Below are positions 34,389 to 42,913 of a DNA stretch of 64,000 nt, one piece after another. Position 1 is the first letter of the stretch, and every line of letters starts with the position of its first letter. The position numbers and the translations under genes are program-made. The stretch spans positions 6,608 through 70,607 of the forward strand of contig DASXIN010000042.1 of NCBI GenBank assembly GCA_036497945.1, given 5' to 3'. The notes beneath the pieces were generated by a model. It saw nothing but the letters and a program-made list of their open reading frames with translations. It was not told the origin of the DNA and did not search any database. This DNA comes from RYN-230 sp036497945. GTDB lineage: Bacteria; Actinomycetota; Actinomycetes; Streptosporangiales; Streptosporangiaceae.

Positions 34389-35201
34389 TCAGGCCGCGGG
34401 GCCGGCCGACGTGGGGCCGGCCGACGTGGGGCCGGCTGGCGCGGGGCCGGCTGGCGCGGTGTCGGCGCGCAGCCCGAGCCGCAGGGTCTCGAGGGAGAGC
34501 ACACCGGCGGGCGCCACGTTGCCGATGTTCACGTCCGGGCCGAGGTGCTGGATAAACCAGGCCTGCTGGCTCTTGCCCGGTGCCTCGAAGATGACCTTGT
34601 CCCGGGGGATCCGGTCCAGGATGACCGAGACCAGGTCTTCGCGGATCCCTTGGTCGGCGTGATACAGCCCGACCGTGCCGCTCTCCCTCCCCTCGGCGAT
34701 CACCCAGGATGCACCCGCGTCGAGGTCGGCGGCCATCTCAGCCGCCCACTGAGCAGGGGTCGGCGGGTAGTTGCCGGTCTTGGCGCCGGTCTCCGCGAGC
34801 ACCACGAAGTCCTCGGCCAACTCGCGGACTAGGGCCTGCTTCTGGCCGGCCGGCATGACGCGCAGCCCGTTGGACACCTCGATGTGGGTCATGCCGACCT
34901 TGAGCGCCCAGTCCCGCAGTTCGCCGACCCGGTCCTGTCGCGCCGCCACCTCCAGCAGCGTCCCGCCCGGCGACACCGGGCAGTCGTAGTCAGCGCAGAC
35001 CCGGATTCGCTCCTCCAGCGTGGGGTCGACGTACCCGATGCCCCAGCCCACCTTGACGATGTCCACCAGATGTCCCGCCTGGCCCAGGAAGTCACGGGTG
35101 CCCTCCGGGGTAAGCCCGCTGTCCAGCACATGAGTCAGGCCGCGGGACCGGGGCTTGGCCGGCCGGGAGGGCAGGCGGAGGAAGGTGGGACACTCGGCCA
35201 C
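34389..35201 (-). CDS. comA: Phosphosulfolactate synthase (ComA)
   Basis: ComA adds sulfite to phosphoenolpyruvate to give (2R)-phospho-3-sulfolactate, the first step of CoM synthesis. The 270-residue protein shows the family core: GLTHVLDSGLTPEGTRDFLG near residue 20, VDIVKVGWGIGYVD, VSPGGTLLEVA, HIEVSNGLRVMPAGQK, and EAPGKSQQAWFIQHLGPDVN near residue 210. GTG 35201 follows GGGAGG. A repeat-encoded Ala/Gly/Pro/Thr tail (15-bp units, ~34400-34460) extends the C-terminus beyond archaeal ComA. It heads a five-gene minus-strand operon and is separated from etnE upstream by a terminator and its own 160-base leader. Confidence 0.92.
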   Translation of the reverse strand: MAECPTFLRLPSRPAKPRSRGLTHVLDSGLTPEGTRDFLGQAGHLVDIVKVGWGIGYVDPTLEERIRVCADYDCPVSPGGTLLEVAARQDRVGELRDWALKVGMTHIEVSNGLRVMPAGQKQALVRELAEDFVVLAETGAKTGNYPPTPAQWAAEMAADLDAGASWVIAEGRESGTVGLYHADQGIREDLVSVILDRIPRDKVIFEAPGKSQQAWFIQHLGPDVNIGNVAPAGVLSLETLRLGLRADTAPAGPAPAGPTSAGPTSAGPAA

Positions 35202-35262
35202 GGTGCGCCTCCCGCTCTATGGTGTGACCGCACCATAGGCACGCGGGCCGCGGAGTTTCGCT

Positions 35263-35271
35263 GTCCTGGCA
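35263..35271 (-). promoter_or_regulatory. TGCCAGGAC motif upstream of comA
   Basis: Read in the sense of comA, CCCTGCCAGGACAG lies about 61 bases before the GTG start. The same core in the same orientation precedes the E1 alpha operon (51391), the MEDS/PucR2 operon (59051) and, with one change, the aldehyde dehydrogenase gene (46136). It may be a shared activator site or promoter element. Confidence 0.4.
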
Positions 35272-35291
35272 GGGTGAGGTTCCGGTGGTTC

Positions 35292-35328
35292 GTTGACCCC
35301 CGGGGCCGCTGGGGCCCCGGGGGTCAAC
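35292..35328 (-). terminator. Terminator between etnE and the CoM operon
   Basis: A perfect 16-bp stem (GTTGACCCCCGGGGCC and its complement) with a 5-base loop lies 31 bases after the etnE stop. It marks the end of the etnE transcript and separates it from comA, whose own leader starts just beyond. Confidence 0.8.
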
Positions 35329-35359
35329 CCGGGAGGATCAACCGGGCGGCAGCAGCCGG

Positions 35360-36463
35360 TCAGCGCTGGAGTTCGGCCCGGACGATGGCAGCGCCGTCGT
35401 GCAGGGCGCGCAGCTTGCCCGCGGCGATCATCCGGGGCAGGTTGATCAGCCCGCAGTCGGTGGACAGGCCCAGCCGGTCGGCGGGCACGTACTCGAGCAC
35501 CTGCCGGATCCGGTCGGCGACCTCGTCCGCGCTCTCGGTCACGGTGGACTTCACGTCTATGACCCCGGCCACGAACGGCTTGGTCCAGTTGTTCTCGGAG
35601 AGCGGCTTGAGGTCATCCGGCCCGGTCCGGCCGACCTCGTAGTTCAGCGCGGTGATGTTAGCGTTCAGCACGTGCGGGAAGATCGCGTACGCACGCTCCG
35701 GGGCGGGTGCGTCCGAGGCCCGCTTGTCCAGCACGAACGCACCGAACTCGGTATCGGTCTGGTCCGGGAAGTAGGCCGGCGTGCCGGAGTAGTTGCCCCA
35801 GCAGGTGTGCACCCAGAACTCACAGTTCACGCCCTCGACGGCGGCGTTGAGCGCGTCGATCTCCCAGTCGCCCATGCCGTACGGCCAGACGAACTCGTCC
35901 AGCTGGATGATGTCGCAGCCGTTGTCCGCGAGTTCCTTGAAGTCCTCGTTGAACGCCCGGGCCAGCGCCATGGCGAGTTCCCTGGTGTCCTTGTAGTACA
36001 GGTTGGTGGTGGCCGCGGCGATCACACCCAGGCCCGTGTAGGACACCTTGACCGGCTTCTTGGTGGCCTTGCGCACCGCGCGCAGGTGGTTCAGGTGGAA
36101 CGGGACTTCCCGGCGGACTTCACCGAAGGCGGTGGGAGAGTACAGGGTGGAGTAGATGGGCAGGCCGATGGGCGGACCGGAGAGCCGGTACCCGGACACC
36201 CGCTCCAGGTAGTAGTAGAGGATCGTGCCGTACGGCGAGTCGCCGCCGTAGACCTTCCCGTCGGCGATCACGTCCAGGCCCGCCGCCTCCTGGTCGCGCA
36301 CGATCGCGCCGATCACGTCCTCGAACGCCTCCTTGCTGATCGAGTCGTGGATGAACTCGCCCTTGGGCAGCGTGGCGAAGCCGTGCCCGTCGTACCACCG
36401 TGGGTTGGGGTAGTTGCCGACCATGGTGGTGGGCAGCAAGATGTCCTGACCGCCAATGAGCAT
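35360..36463 (-). CDS. etnE: Epoxyalkane:coenzyme M transferase (2-hydroxypropyl-CoM lyase)
   Basis: EaCoMT (XecA/EtnE) opens epoxides with the CoM thiolate to give 2-hydroxyalkyl-CoM. The 367-residue protein is of the MetE C-terminal zinc fold. Ligand candidates are His219 and Cys221 (WVHTCWGNYSG) and Cys337 (LSTDCGLINLP). Other family landmarks are LLPTTMVGNYPNPRW at the N-terminus and IIQLDEFVWPYGMGDWEIDA. GGAAGGATC gives a good RBS for ATG 36463. It follows amoD by 180 bases and has its own upstream copy of the 70-bp element also found before amoA, so it may be transcribed both from amoA and on its own. A terminator follows. Confidence 0.93.
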   Translation of the reverse strand: MLIGGQDILLPTTMVGNYPNPRWYDGHGFATLPKGEFIHDSISKEAFEDVIGAIVRDQEAAGLDVIADGKVYGGDSPYGTILYYYLERVSGYRLSGPPIGLPIYSTLYSPTAFGEVRREVPFHLNHLRAVRKATKKPVKVSYTGLGVIAAATTNLYYKDTRELAMALARAFNEDFKELADNGCDIIQLDEFVWPYGMGDWEIDALNAAVEGVNCEFWVHTCWGNYSGTPAYFPDQTDTEFGAFVLDKRASDAPAPERAYAIFPHVLNANITALNYEVGRTGPDDLKPLSENNWTKPFVAGVIDVKSTVTESADEVADRIRQVLEYVPADRLGLSTDCGLINLPRMIAAGKLRALHDGAAIVRAELQR

Positions 36464-36524
36464 CGTCGTTGATCCTTCCCAGGTCGTGAACTGACTGCGA
36501 GAGGGCCGAGCGTAGGCGGCGCAG

Positions 36525-36594
36525 CCTGCGAGTTTCTTCCCTCCGGCGGGACCGATCTTGACCGCCGGATGCCCACGACGGGGCAGAAATCAGC
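36525..36594 (-). promoter_or_regulatory. 70-bp element, copy A, upstream of etnE
   Basis: About 61 of 70 bases match the element at 40709-40778 upstream of amoA, in the same orientation. The core GGTCAAGATCGGTCC and GGAGGGAAGAAAC (gene sense) is unchanged or nearly so. Copy A ends 61 bases before the etnE ATG. Conservation between two non-coding places, while flanks differ, suggests a promoter/operator for co-regulation by an alkene- or epoxide-responsive regulator. Confidence 0.65.
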
Positions 36595-36642
36595 CGATTC
36601 CTGAACCATCAGTCAGGATGTCGGCCGCATCCGGCAGCGCTG

Positions 36643-37680
36643 TCAGCCTGCGGTCGGGCTCGGCTCCGCCATGCCGGTTGGCACGAAGGCGTCGAAATAG
36701 ACGTTCGCTTGCCTGACGCCGGACCGGATCACCAGCTCACGTGTGGCCGCCACCATGGGAGGGGGCCCGCAGACGTACGCGTCGTATCCCCTGAGGCTGC
36801 CCATCCGGCGTGCGATGGCCTCGGTCACCAGCCCTCGCTCTCCGTTCCAGGTCCCGTCCGCGTGTTCGACAACCGGCACGAACTCCGCGTGCGCGCAGAG
36901 ATCGCACAACGCCTTCAGGCGGTCGGTGTAATAAAGCTCCTCGCAGGTTCTCGCACCAAAGAAGATCGTGGCGGGCCGCCGGTCGTTTTTCTGGGCGAGG
37001 TCGGTGAGCATAGAGAGCATGGGGGCCATCCCGGAGCCGCCCGCGACCATGAGGATCTTCCGGTATGAAAGCCGCACCTTCAGCGAGCCCACCGGACCGG
37101 AGACCCGGACCGGCTGTCCCTTCTTCGCATACTTGAGAAATTCGCCGAACTTCCCACCGGGGAATATTCTGACGATCAATTCGATCTCCGAGCTGGCACT
37201 CGGCGGGTTGGCCATCGAGAAAGCACGGACGCCAACTGTTCCCGGAACCTCGACGTTGACGAACTGGCCGGCCGTGAACCGGATCTGCGGAGGGCTGACG
37301 AGACGCAGCGTCACGCCACGTATCGTGGGTGTCAGCTCTGAGACGTGTGCTATGACGGTCTCGAAAGTTTCGACCCGGTCACCGGCGAGGAACTCCTCCT
37401 CGGTGAGACCCATCGCCGAGATATCGATGACACAGTCGGAAAGGGGCCGGCTGGAACACGCAAGGGCCCAGCCGGCCGACCGCTCGCTCCGGGGCAAGGC
37501 AAAGCTTGACCCGCTGTCTTCGATGTCACCGTCGGTGACGAATACCTTGCAGGTTCCGCATCCGCCATGTTTGCATCCATAACGGAGGAAGTATCCGCGG
37601 GAAAGTGCGGAGCTGAGAATGCTTTCACCTTCCGCGCACTCGAGGGTGCGGCCAAAGGGCATGAACTTCACCGTGGACAC
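36643..37680 (-). CDS. amoD: Alkene monooxygenase reductase component
   Basis: AmoD/EtnD passes electrons from NADH through FAD and a plant-type 2Fe-2S centre to the diiron epoxygenase. The 345-residue protein has Cys36, Cys41, Cys44 and Cys75 (YGCKHGGCGTC, then LACSSRP) for the cluster. FAD binding is RAFSMANPPS with the following IELIVRIFPGGKFGEF, and the NAD domain has LMVAGGSGMAPMLSML. It is the last of amoABCD, 17 bases after amoC. The size and domain order equal reductases of Rhodococcus-type alkene monooxygenase. Codon use in this and the next three genes is less GC-rich at third positions than in the flanking CoM genes. Confidence 0.93.
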   Translation of the reverse strand: MSTVKFMPFGRTLECAEGESILSSALSRGYFLRYGCKHGGCGTCKVFVTDGDIEDSGSSFALPRSERSAGWALACSSRPLSDCVIDISAMGLTEEEFLAGDRVETFETVIAHVSELTPTIRGVTLRLVSPPQIRFTAGQFVNVEVPGTVGVRAFSMANPPSASSEIELIVRIFPGGKFGEFLKYAKKGQPVRVSGPVGSLKVRLSYRKILMVAGGSGMAPMLSMLTDLAQKNDRRPATIFFGARTCEELYYTDRLKALCDLCAHAEFVPVVEHADGTWNGERGLVTEAIARRMGSLRGYDAYVCGPPPMVAATRELVIRSGVRQANVYFDAFVPTGMAEPSPTAG

Positions 37681-37697
37681 GGGTGCCTTCCCGATGC

Positions 37698-39200
37698 TCA
37701 GGACTGAAGTGCGTCTCGCACCTCGTAGTTAAGCCGGCGGATATCGTCGATCGTCCACATGCGTTTCAGGCCGATGCCGGGCTGGGCGACCAGGGTCTTG
37801 CCGTCTTCCCGGACGAGCCCGAGCTTGAGAATGACGTCGGCGAGGTCCCAGCCGTGGTACAGGCTCCAGAACTGCTTGCGCTCAGCGTAAGCGGACGGCC
37901 AGTTCTTGAAAACCCACTCGCAGCCTTCGCTGCAGACCGCGATGCGAGAGCCGTGGTAATCGAATATCCGCGTTTCTGGGTTGTCCGGCCGCGGCATGAT
38001 GCAGGGCAGCTGGCATACCTGGCACAGCGGTGGCAGAGCAGGCAGTTGCTGCATCATGAGCTGCCCGCTGTCGGGCTCTGCCATCTGGGCGTGCGTCTCC
38101 CAGAACTTTCCGTAGAGCTCGTACCAGCCTGGGTAGTTCTGCTCGAACCACTGGAAGTCCTTGGGACCCTGGATCGGTGTTCTCCAGAAGTTGAGTGGCC
38201 AGATGATCGCCAGCGCCATCGCTGTGGTGTGATGGAGCCACGTCACGTCCTCGGCAACCTTGGGCACCCGCTCCGGTACCTGAAGGCCGAAGTCGGTCAG
38301 CCGCTCCATATAGCTCGACACGAAATCGTCGCCGACCCACTCCTCCCACTGGTCGCGATAGCACCAGGGACGGACGGTTGCGCCGTATTCGGCTTGGTGT
38401 CCCACCAGGGCGTCCAGCTGGCGGTGGTTGACCCAGAAGTACCGTTCGAGGGCCCGGTTGCAGTCCGGGATGTTGCGCTCGTCCTGCAAGACGGCCATGA
38501 GCGTTCCGTATCCATTCGCCATGTGCCGGGCCTCGTCGGACTGGATCGAGAGGAACGTGGAGGCCAGCGCGCTCTCGCCGTTGGCGACAGCGATTTGCGG
38601 AACAGCCACGACGAGTATGTTCGTGTACGCTGTTTCGAGGACCACGTTGAGGTGCATCACGCAGTCGATCGGGTCGCCCGTGTTGAAATGAAGGAACGCC
38701 GAAACGCCGACCAGCCCGGCCGGAAGCTCGTACAGCGCCTTTTGGCCGATGTCGTAGCCTGCGGGATCCTCCCAGTGCTTGACGTAGTAGTGCCGCAACG
38801 CCGTTTCCAGCTGGGTGTGACGGATCTCGTCCATCATCTGGGCCTGGTATCCTTGCCGGATTTCCTGGTTCTGAACGGACGCTATGATTCCGCCGGCCGC
38901 CGATACCGCCTCGAATTCTGCGATTGTGAAGTCAGGGAGGGTGAGCTTCATGACTTCCATGAGCCGGGGATCCGCCTTCTCGGTGGTGCGCATCCTGATT
39001 GCGGCATCGAGGAAGCCGTGCGTACGGTCGTCCTTCTCCGCCTCCATCTTCATGTAGTCGCGCACGAGCATCCGGAAGGGGTCTTTGCCCTTCGGGGGGA
39101 TGATGTATTTAGTGGGATGCTTAGGCTGTGAGTCGCCCACGGTGAACGGCCAGTCGTAGGACTTGGTTTTATCGTGGATCTGCTCGAGTGTGAAGGGCAT
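37698..39200 (-). CDS. amoC: Alkene monooxygenase alpha subunit (diiron epoxygenase)
   Basis: This catalytic subunit inserts one oxygen from O2 across the alkene double bond. The 500-residue protein has the soluble diiron monooxygenase four-helix ligands: Glu97 (or Glu95), Glu125-x-x-His128 (MMDEIRHTQ), Glu189 (VVLETAY) and Glu223-x-x-His226 (QSDEARHMA). The C-terminal part contains the CQVCQLPC and AVCSEGCEWVF segments usual for this family. The start ATG 39200 follows AGGAGAAGGA. Length equals the ~500-residue alpha subunits of AmoC/EtnC. It lies between the effector and reductase genes. The three-component amoABCD layout (no Rieske ferredoxin) is that of Rhodococcus and Nocardioides/Mycobacterium alkene oxidisers. 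Confidence 0.94.
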   Translation of the reverse strand: MPFTLEQIHDKTKSYDWPFTVGDSQPKHPTKYIIPPKGKDPFRMLVRDYMKMEAEKDDRTHGFLDAAIRMRTTEKADPRLMEVMKLTLPDFTIAEFEAVSAAGGIIASVQNQEIRQGYQAQMMDEIRHTQLETALRHYYVKHWEDPAGYDIGQKALYELPAGLVGVSAFLHFNTGDPIDCVMHLNVVLETAYTNILVVAVPQIAVANGESALASTFLSIQSDEARHMANGYGTLMAVLQDERNIPDCNRALERYFWVNHRQLDALVGHQAEYGATVRPWCYRDQWEEWVGDDFVSSYMERLTDFGLQVPERVPKVAEDVTWLHHTTAMALAIIWPLNFWRTPIQGPKDFQWFEQNYPGWYELYGKFWETHAQMAEPDSGQLMMQQLPALPPLCQVCQLPCIMPRPDNPETRIFDYHGSRIAVCSEGCEWVFKNWPSAYAERKQFWSLYHGWDLADVILKLGLVREDGKTLVAQPGIGLKRMWTIDDIRRLNYEVRDALQS

Positions 39201-39218
39201 GTCCTTCTCCTGTCCGCG

Positions 39219-39563
39219 TCAGTCCTTGAACCGGTCCGGTAGAATGTCGGCAAAGATCTGGATCTTGTCGTTGGACCGCACCATTCTTCCGTAATAAGTA
39301 GTCATGGAGACGAGGAACATCTCGGTAGTCAGCTCACGGCCCAGTAGCTCGCTGATTGCGGGCATATCGAACTCGAGGGCATCGTCACGCTCGATCTTGT
39401 AGTAGCAGTCGCGGAACTTGATCTGGGTATTGGGGTAGGCTTCCCGGATCCATTCCAGGGCGGCTTCGGTCTCCTCGCCTACTATGAGGGATATGCCAAC
39501 GGTCCGGCGAGGTCCACCCGCCGACCGCTTCCACGTGGGACGCGTTGCTTTCGCAGTCGTCAT
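39219..39563 (-). CDS. amoB: Alkene monooxygenase coupling/effector protein (MmoB/DmpM family)
   Basis: The 114-residue protein has no cofactor motifs and matches the effector fold: RRTVGISLIVGEETEAALEW, then IKFRDCYYKIERDDALEFDM and MTTYYGRMVRSNDKIQIF. Family members bind the hydroxylase and tune substrate and oxygen access. It sits between beta (amoA) and alpha (amoC) subunit genes with gaps of ~20 bases. AGGAGG lies somewhat far from ATG 39563, so the exact start is a little uncertain. Confidence 0.9.
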   Translation of the reverse strand: MTTAKATRPTWKRSAGGPRRTVGISLIVGEETEAALEWIREAYPNTQIKFRDCYYKIERDDALEFDMPAISELLGRELTTEMFLVSMTTYYGRMVRSNDKIQIFADILPDRFKD

Positions 39564-39583
39564 CTCCGGGTGCCTCCTGTTGC

Positions 39584-40624
39584 TTAGCCGAGACCGAGAC
39601 TGGTCACGATCTCCGAGTGATCCGCGGTGACCTGATGGAGCACGTCTGGGCCGTTCCCGCGCAGGCTGAGTTCCTTGATTTCGAAGAGACCGGCTGCTGC
39701 GTTTGCCGCGCGGTTGCTCTCGGCCGTCCAGCGCTCCAGCCAGCCCGAGATGACCTGGCGGTTGCCGTCTCCGAACTGCGGATCGCTGCTAAGGAATTGC
39801 ACCAGGTTCCTCGTGGTTTCGAGGTGCCGGGCGGTGTCGCGGCGCGCAGCCGCCAGGATCACCGGGGTGAGCGGATCGCCATTGTGCGGGGCGTTGCGCG
39901 CTACAAACTCATCCTTGACGAGCCGGCCGGCCAGTGGCTCGAAAGCTAGATTGATGGCGACCAGGATCTCGGCCCAGTCATAAAGCGAGAAGATCCGCTC
40001 GATATTCTCTCTTACCGGGACGAGAATCGGGTCTTCCATCCAGGCATCGCGGGCACTGGCATCACTATATGCAGGGTCGCGGTCGCTGATATCGAGTATG
40101 AGGCGAACGATATCCTGCTGATGCCGGAATTTGTCGGTTGCCTCGAAAGCGGTGGCAAACATGACGGTATCGGCCAGCGCCTCACGAACGGCATAGCACA
40201 AGGCCAGGAAGAGCCCATACTCAGCGAAGGGCCAGGCGGCGTAGTATTTGCCGAGGATCTCATTCAGCCAGGTTTCGTTGATCTCCCCGATTCCGGTGTC
40301 CAGCACGACCGGGGTGAGGTGCTCGAGTGCCTGCTCCTCGAAGTTCGTGTTCTGCACGTAGGGTCGCTGCCAGACCTGGAAGGGGTCGCGCCAGTCGCGC
40401 CAGTGCGAAGAGCGAACCCTGGTGCTGTCCTCGGTGAACGGAGCCCGCCCATCGTCGAAGCGCACCGGCCATCCGACATGCAGCCACTCGGCGGGGCTTG
40501 ACTGCTGGCCGACCGTCAGGTTCTCGTAGTCGGTCGCATGCCGGCCAGCAGGCGTGAACCACGTAAACTCGCGGTGGCCGATCGCCTGCGGCCTGGATCC
40601 GGCCTTTGTCGTTGTCTCTGCCAT
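39584..40624 (-). CDS. amoA: Alkene monooxygenase beta subunit
   Basis: The 346-residue beta subunit of the hydroxylase lacks iron ligands and packs against alpha. Recognisable pieces are HREFTWFTPAGRHATDYENL at the N-terminus, WRDPFQVWQRPYV, and PFAEYGLFLALCYAVREALA, as in AmoA/EtnA and related toluene/methane monooxygenase beta chains. ATG 40624 has GAGGAGCGGGG upstream. It is the first gene of amoABCD and is preceded by copy B of the 70-bp element and an 85-base leader. This amoA is unrelated to ammonia monooxygenase subunit A. Confidence 0.92.
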   Translation of the reverse strand: MAETTTKAGSRPQAIGHREFTWFTPAGRHATDYENLTVGQQSSPAEWLHVGWPVRFDDGRAPFTEDSTRVRSSHWRDWRDPFQVWQRPYVQNTNFEEQALEHLTPVVLDTGIGEINETWLNEILGKYYAAWPFAEYGLFLALCYAVREALADTVMFATAFEATDKFRHQQDIVRLILDISDRDPAYSDASARDAWMEDPILVPVRENIERIFSLYDWAEILVAINLAFEPLAGRLVKDEFVARNAPHNGDPLTPVILAAARRDTARHLETTRNLVQFLSSDPQFGDGNRQVISGWLERWTAESNRAANAAAGLFEIKELSLRGNGPDVLHQVTADHSEIVTSLGLG

Positions 40625-40708
40625 CGCCCCGCTCCTCGTTGCTCTGCCGCCAGGGCGGCTGTCTCCGGACCCGGTTCATCCGCGAGTGCGCTGAGCGTAG
40701 CCACGCGA

Positions 40709-40778
40709 CCTGCGGGTTTCTTCCCTCCGTGGGGACCGATCTTGACCGCCAGATGCTCATGACAGGGCAGAGTTCAGC
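40709..40778 (-). promoter_or_regulatory. 70-bp element, copy B, upstream of amoA
   Basis: Partner of the element at 36525-36594, ~87% identical by eye. It ends 85 bases before the amoA ATG; its far edge overlaps the stop of the acyl-CoA ligase gene by a few bases. It is the likely main promoter/operator of the amoABCD-etnE transcript. Confidence 0.65.
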
Positions 40779-42891
40779 TGGTCCGGATCCGCCAGTCCAC
40801 GGCCACGCATCCCGTCTCGTCCGCTAGCACCGGGTTCAGGTCGAGTTCCGCGATCGCCTCGTGAACCGCGATCAGCTCGCTGACCCGCACGATCACATCC
40901 GCCACCGCCGCCAGGTCCACTGCGGGCTGGCCGCGCAGCCCGTCGAAGACCGCGGCCCCGCGCAGCGACCGCAGCATGGCCAGCGCCTGTGCTTCGTCCA
41001 CCGGGGCGACCGCCAGCTGGACGTCACGCAGCGTTTCGACCAATACCCCGCCCATCCCGGCCAGCACCATAGGTCCGAACTCGGGATCGCGGACCCCACC
41101 CGCCACCAGCTCAATCCCTTCGTGCTGGTGCTGCACCAGCACGGCGGCCCCGTGCGCCAGCCCGAACATTTCCCGCGCCGCCGCGACCACATCCGCCGCC
41201 GACGTGAGGTTCAGCACCACGCCCCCGGCGTCGCTCTTGTGCGTCAGCTCCGGATGATCGACCTTGACTACCGCCGGGTATCCAAGCCGCTCAGCCGCCA
41301 CCGCCGCCGTATCGGCGCTGCAGCACCGCACCGTCCGGATGACCGGTATCCCGGCATCAGCCAGCAACGACCGCGCGACTTCCGAGTCCAGCAGCCCGTC
41401 CCCGGTCCTGGTTGCTCCGCGCAGCACGGCCGCGAGCCGGGGGGTCCGGGTGGCCGCCGCAATGCGTTCAGCCGCGCGGGGGTCCCCGGACGCCCCGGCA
41501 GCCACCCCGGACGTCATTCGCTGACCGCAGCGCACTGCCACGCCAACGGCCTCAGCGGTGCGCCCAGGCCAGGCGAAAACCGGGATGCCGGCCTCACGCA
41601 GCACGTCCGCGTGTTCCTCGGCCGACCGCGGCGCCACCCAGCACACGTAGACCGGCACCGGTACCGAATCGGCCCGCAGCCGCAGTGCTGCGTCCCGCAC
41701 CGCCGCCGCTACCTCGGCCGATGCCGACCGCTGCAGCAGCACCGGCACCACCACGTCAACCTCACCCGACCTGGCCAGCATCTCGATAGCCCCCGGGTAC
41801 ACCGTGGTGAACAGGTGCCAGGCCGGGGTCATGTCCACCGGGTTCCGTGCGCTGGCGTAGCTGGGCATGATGGCCCGCAGCCGGTCCTGCAGCGGCTGGC
41901 TGAGCTCTGGGAGCAGCAGGCCCTGATCGGCCAGCAGATCGGTCAGCTCCACCCCGGTGCCACCGGAGTTGGTGACCACCGCGACCCGGGGACCGCGCGG
42001 CACCGGCTGGCCGGACAGCGCCCGGGCCGCGTCCAGGGCCTGCAAGCCGGTGCGCACCCGGATCACGCCCGCCTGGCGCAGTGCCGCGTCGCGGGCTGCG
42101 TCGTCGGTGGCCAGCGCGGCGGTGTGCGATAGCGCGGCCCGCTGCCCGGCGCTGGTCCGGCCGCCCACCACCGCGATAACCGGCTTGCGCGGGGTGGTCA
42201 GGCAGGCCTCGGTGAAGAACTCGCGGGCCTGGGTGATCGACTCGAGCAGCAGGCAGATGACCGTCGTGTCGGGGTCGTCGCGCAGGTAGCCGAGGAGTTC
42301 CGCGTCGCTGATGTCCGCCTTGTTGCCGGCCGCGAGCACTTTGCCCACCTGGAGGCCCTCGTCCTGGCCGAGCGCGTGCACAGCCATCCCGTACGACCCG
42401 GACTGGGTGACCACGGCGACGCCACCTCCGCCGCGGGGCAGGCCTGCTGCGATCGAAGCATTCAATGGCAGCCGGGAGTTCTGCACCCCGAAGCAGTTGG
42501 GCCCGACCAGCCGCACGCCCCCTGAGCGGGCCGCGGCCACCGCCTCGGCCTGCAGTTTCGCGCCCTTATCCCCGGTTTCGGCGAAGCCCGCGCTGAGCAC
42601 GACCGCGGCGGCCACCCCTTTGTCCGCAGCGGCCTGGACGATGCCGGGGACGGTGGCGGCGGGCGTGGCCACCACGGCCAGGTCTACCGGGCCAGGGACC
42701 TCAGCCAGGCTGGGGTAGGCGGTCTGGCCGCCCACTCGGCTGGACTGGCTGACCGGCACCACGTCGCCGGGGAACGTGGCCAGGTTGTCCCACAGCAGCC
42801 GCCCCACCGAGCCGGGCCGGTCGGACGCCCCGACCAGGGCAACCCGGCGCGGCTCGAACACGGCGGCGAGGCCGCGATGACCGGTCAGCAT
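40774..42891 (-). CDS. NDP-forming acyl-CoA ligase (fused alpha-beta)
   Basis: The 705-residue enzyme makes an acyl-CoA from an organic acid, CoA and a nucleoside triphosphate through a phospho-histidine. The N-terminal half has the CoA-binding Rossmann domain (VALVGASDRPGSVGRLLWDN) and the succinyl-CoA-synthetase-like flavodoxin domains with catalytic His in AALSHTAALATDD. The C-terminal half is an ATP-grasp domain (AERLGYPAVVKVDHPELTHK, then SDAGGVVLNL). No GNAT domain is attached, unlike protein acetyltransferases. It lies downstream of a CoA transferase pair with a 22-base gap, so it belongs to the same transcript. The acid could be acetoacetate, propionate or sulfoacetate; sequence does not decide. 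Confidence 0.85.
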   Translation of the reverse strand: MLTGHRGLAAVFEPRRVALVGASDRPGSVGRLLWDNLATFPGDVVPVSQSSRVGGQTAYPSLAEVPGPVDLAVVATPAATVPGIVQAAADKGVAAAVVLSAGFAETGDKGAKLQAEAVAAARSGGVRLVGPNCFGVQNSRLPLNASIAAGLPRGGGGVAVVTQSGSYGMAVHALGQDEGLQVGKVLAAGNKADISDAELLGYLRDDPDTTVICLLLESITQAREFFTEACLTTPRKPVIAVVGGRTSAGQRAALSHTAALATDDAARDAALRQAGVIRVRTGLQALDAARALSGQPVPRGPRVAVVTNSGGTGVELTDLLADQGLLLPELSQPLQDRLRAIMPSYASARNPVDMTPAWHLFTTVYPGAIEMLARSGEVDVVVPVLLQRSASAEVAAAVRDAALRLRADSVPVPVYVCWVAPRSAEEHADVLREAGIPVFAWPGRTAEAVGVAVRCGQRMTSGVAAGASGDPRAAERIAAATRTPRLAAVLRGATRTGDGLLDSEVARSLLADAGIPVIRTVRCCSADTAAVAAERLGYPAVVKVDHPELTHKSDAGGVVLNLTSAADVVAAAREMFGLAHGAAVLVQHQHEGIELVAGGVRDPEFGPMVLAGMGGVLVETLRDVQLAVAPVDEAQALAMLRSLRGAAVFDGLRGQPAVDLAAVADVIVRVSELIAVHEAIAELDLNPVLADETGCVAVDWRIRTS

Positions 42892-42913
42892 GCGCGGCTC
42901 ACCGTGGGCAGGC

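Noticed and set aside
36525..36594. Sigma-54 promoter in the duplicated element
   Set aside because: TGGCGGTC-like sequence does not give the GG/GC spacing with TTGC, and sigma-54 is not expected in actinomycetes.
39584..40624. amoA as ammonia monooxygenase
   Set aside because: The protein is a soluble diiron monooxygenase beta chain in an amoABCD alkene cluster; particulate ammonia monooxygenase is a copper membrane enzyme with no resemblance.
35360..40624. Isoprene-type (isoABCDEF) degradation cluster
   Set aside because: There is no Rieske ferredoxin and no glutathione transferase; the epoxide step is the CoM-dependent EaCoMT.
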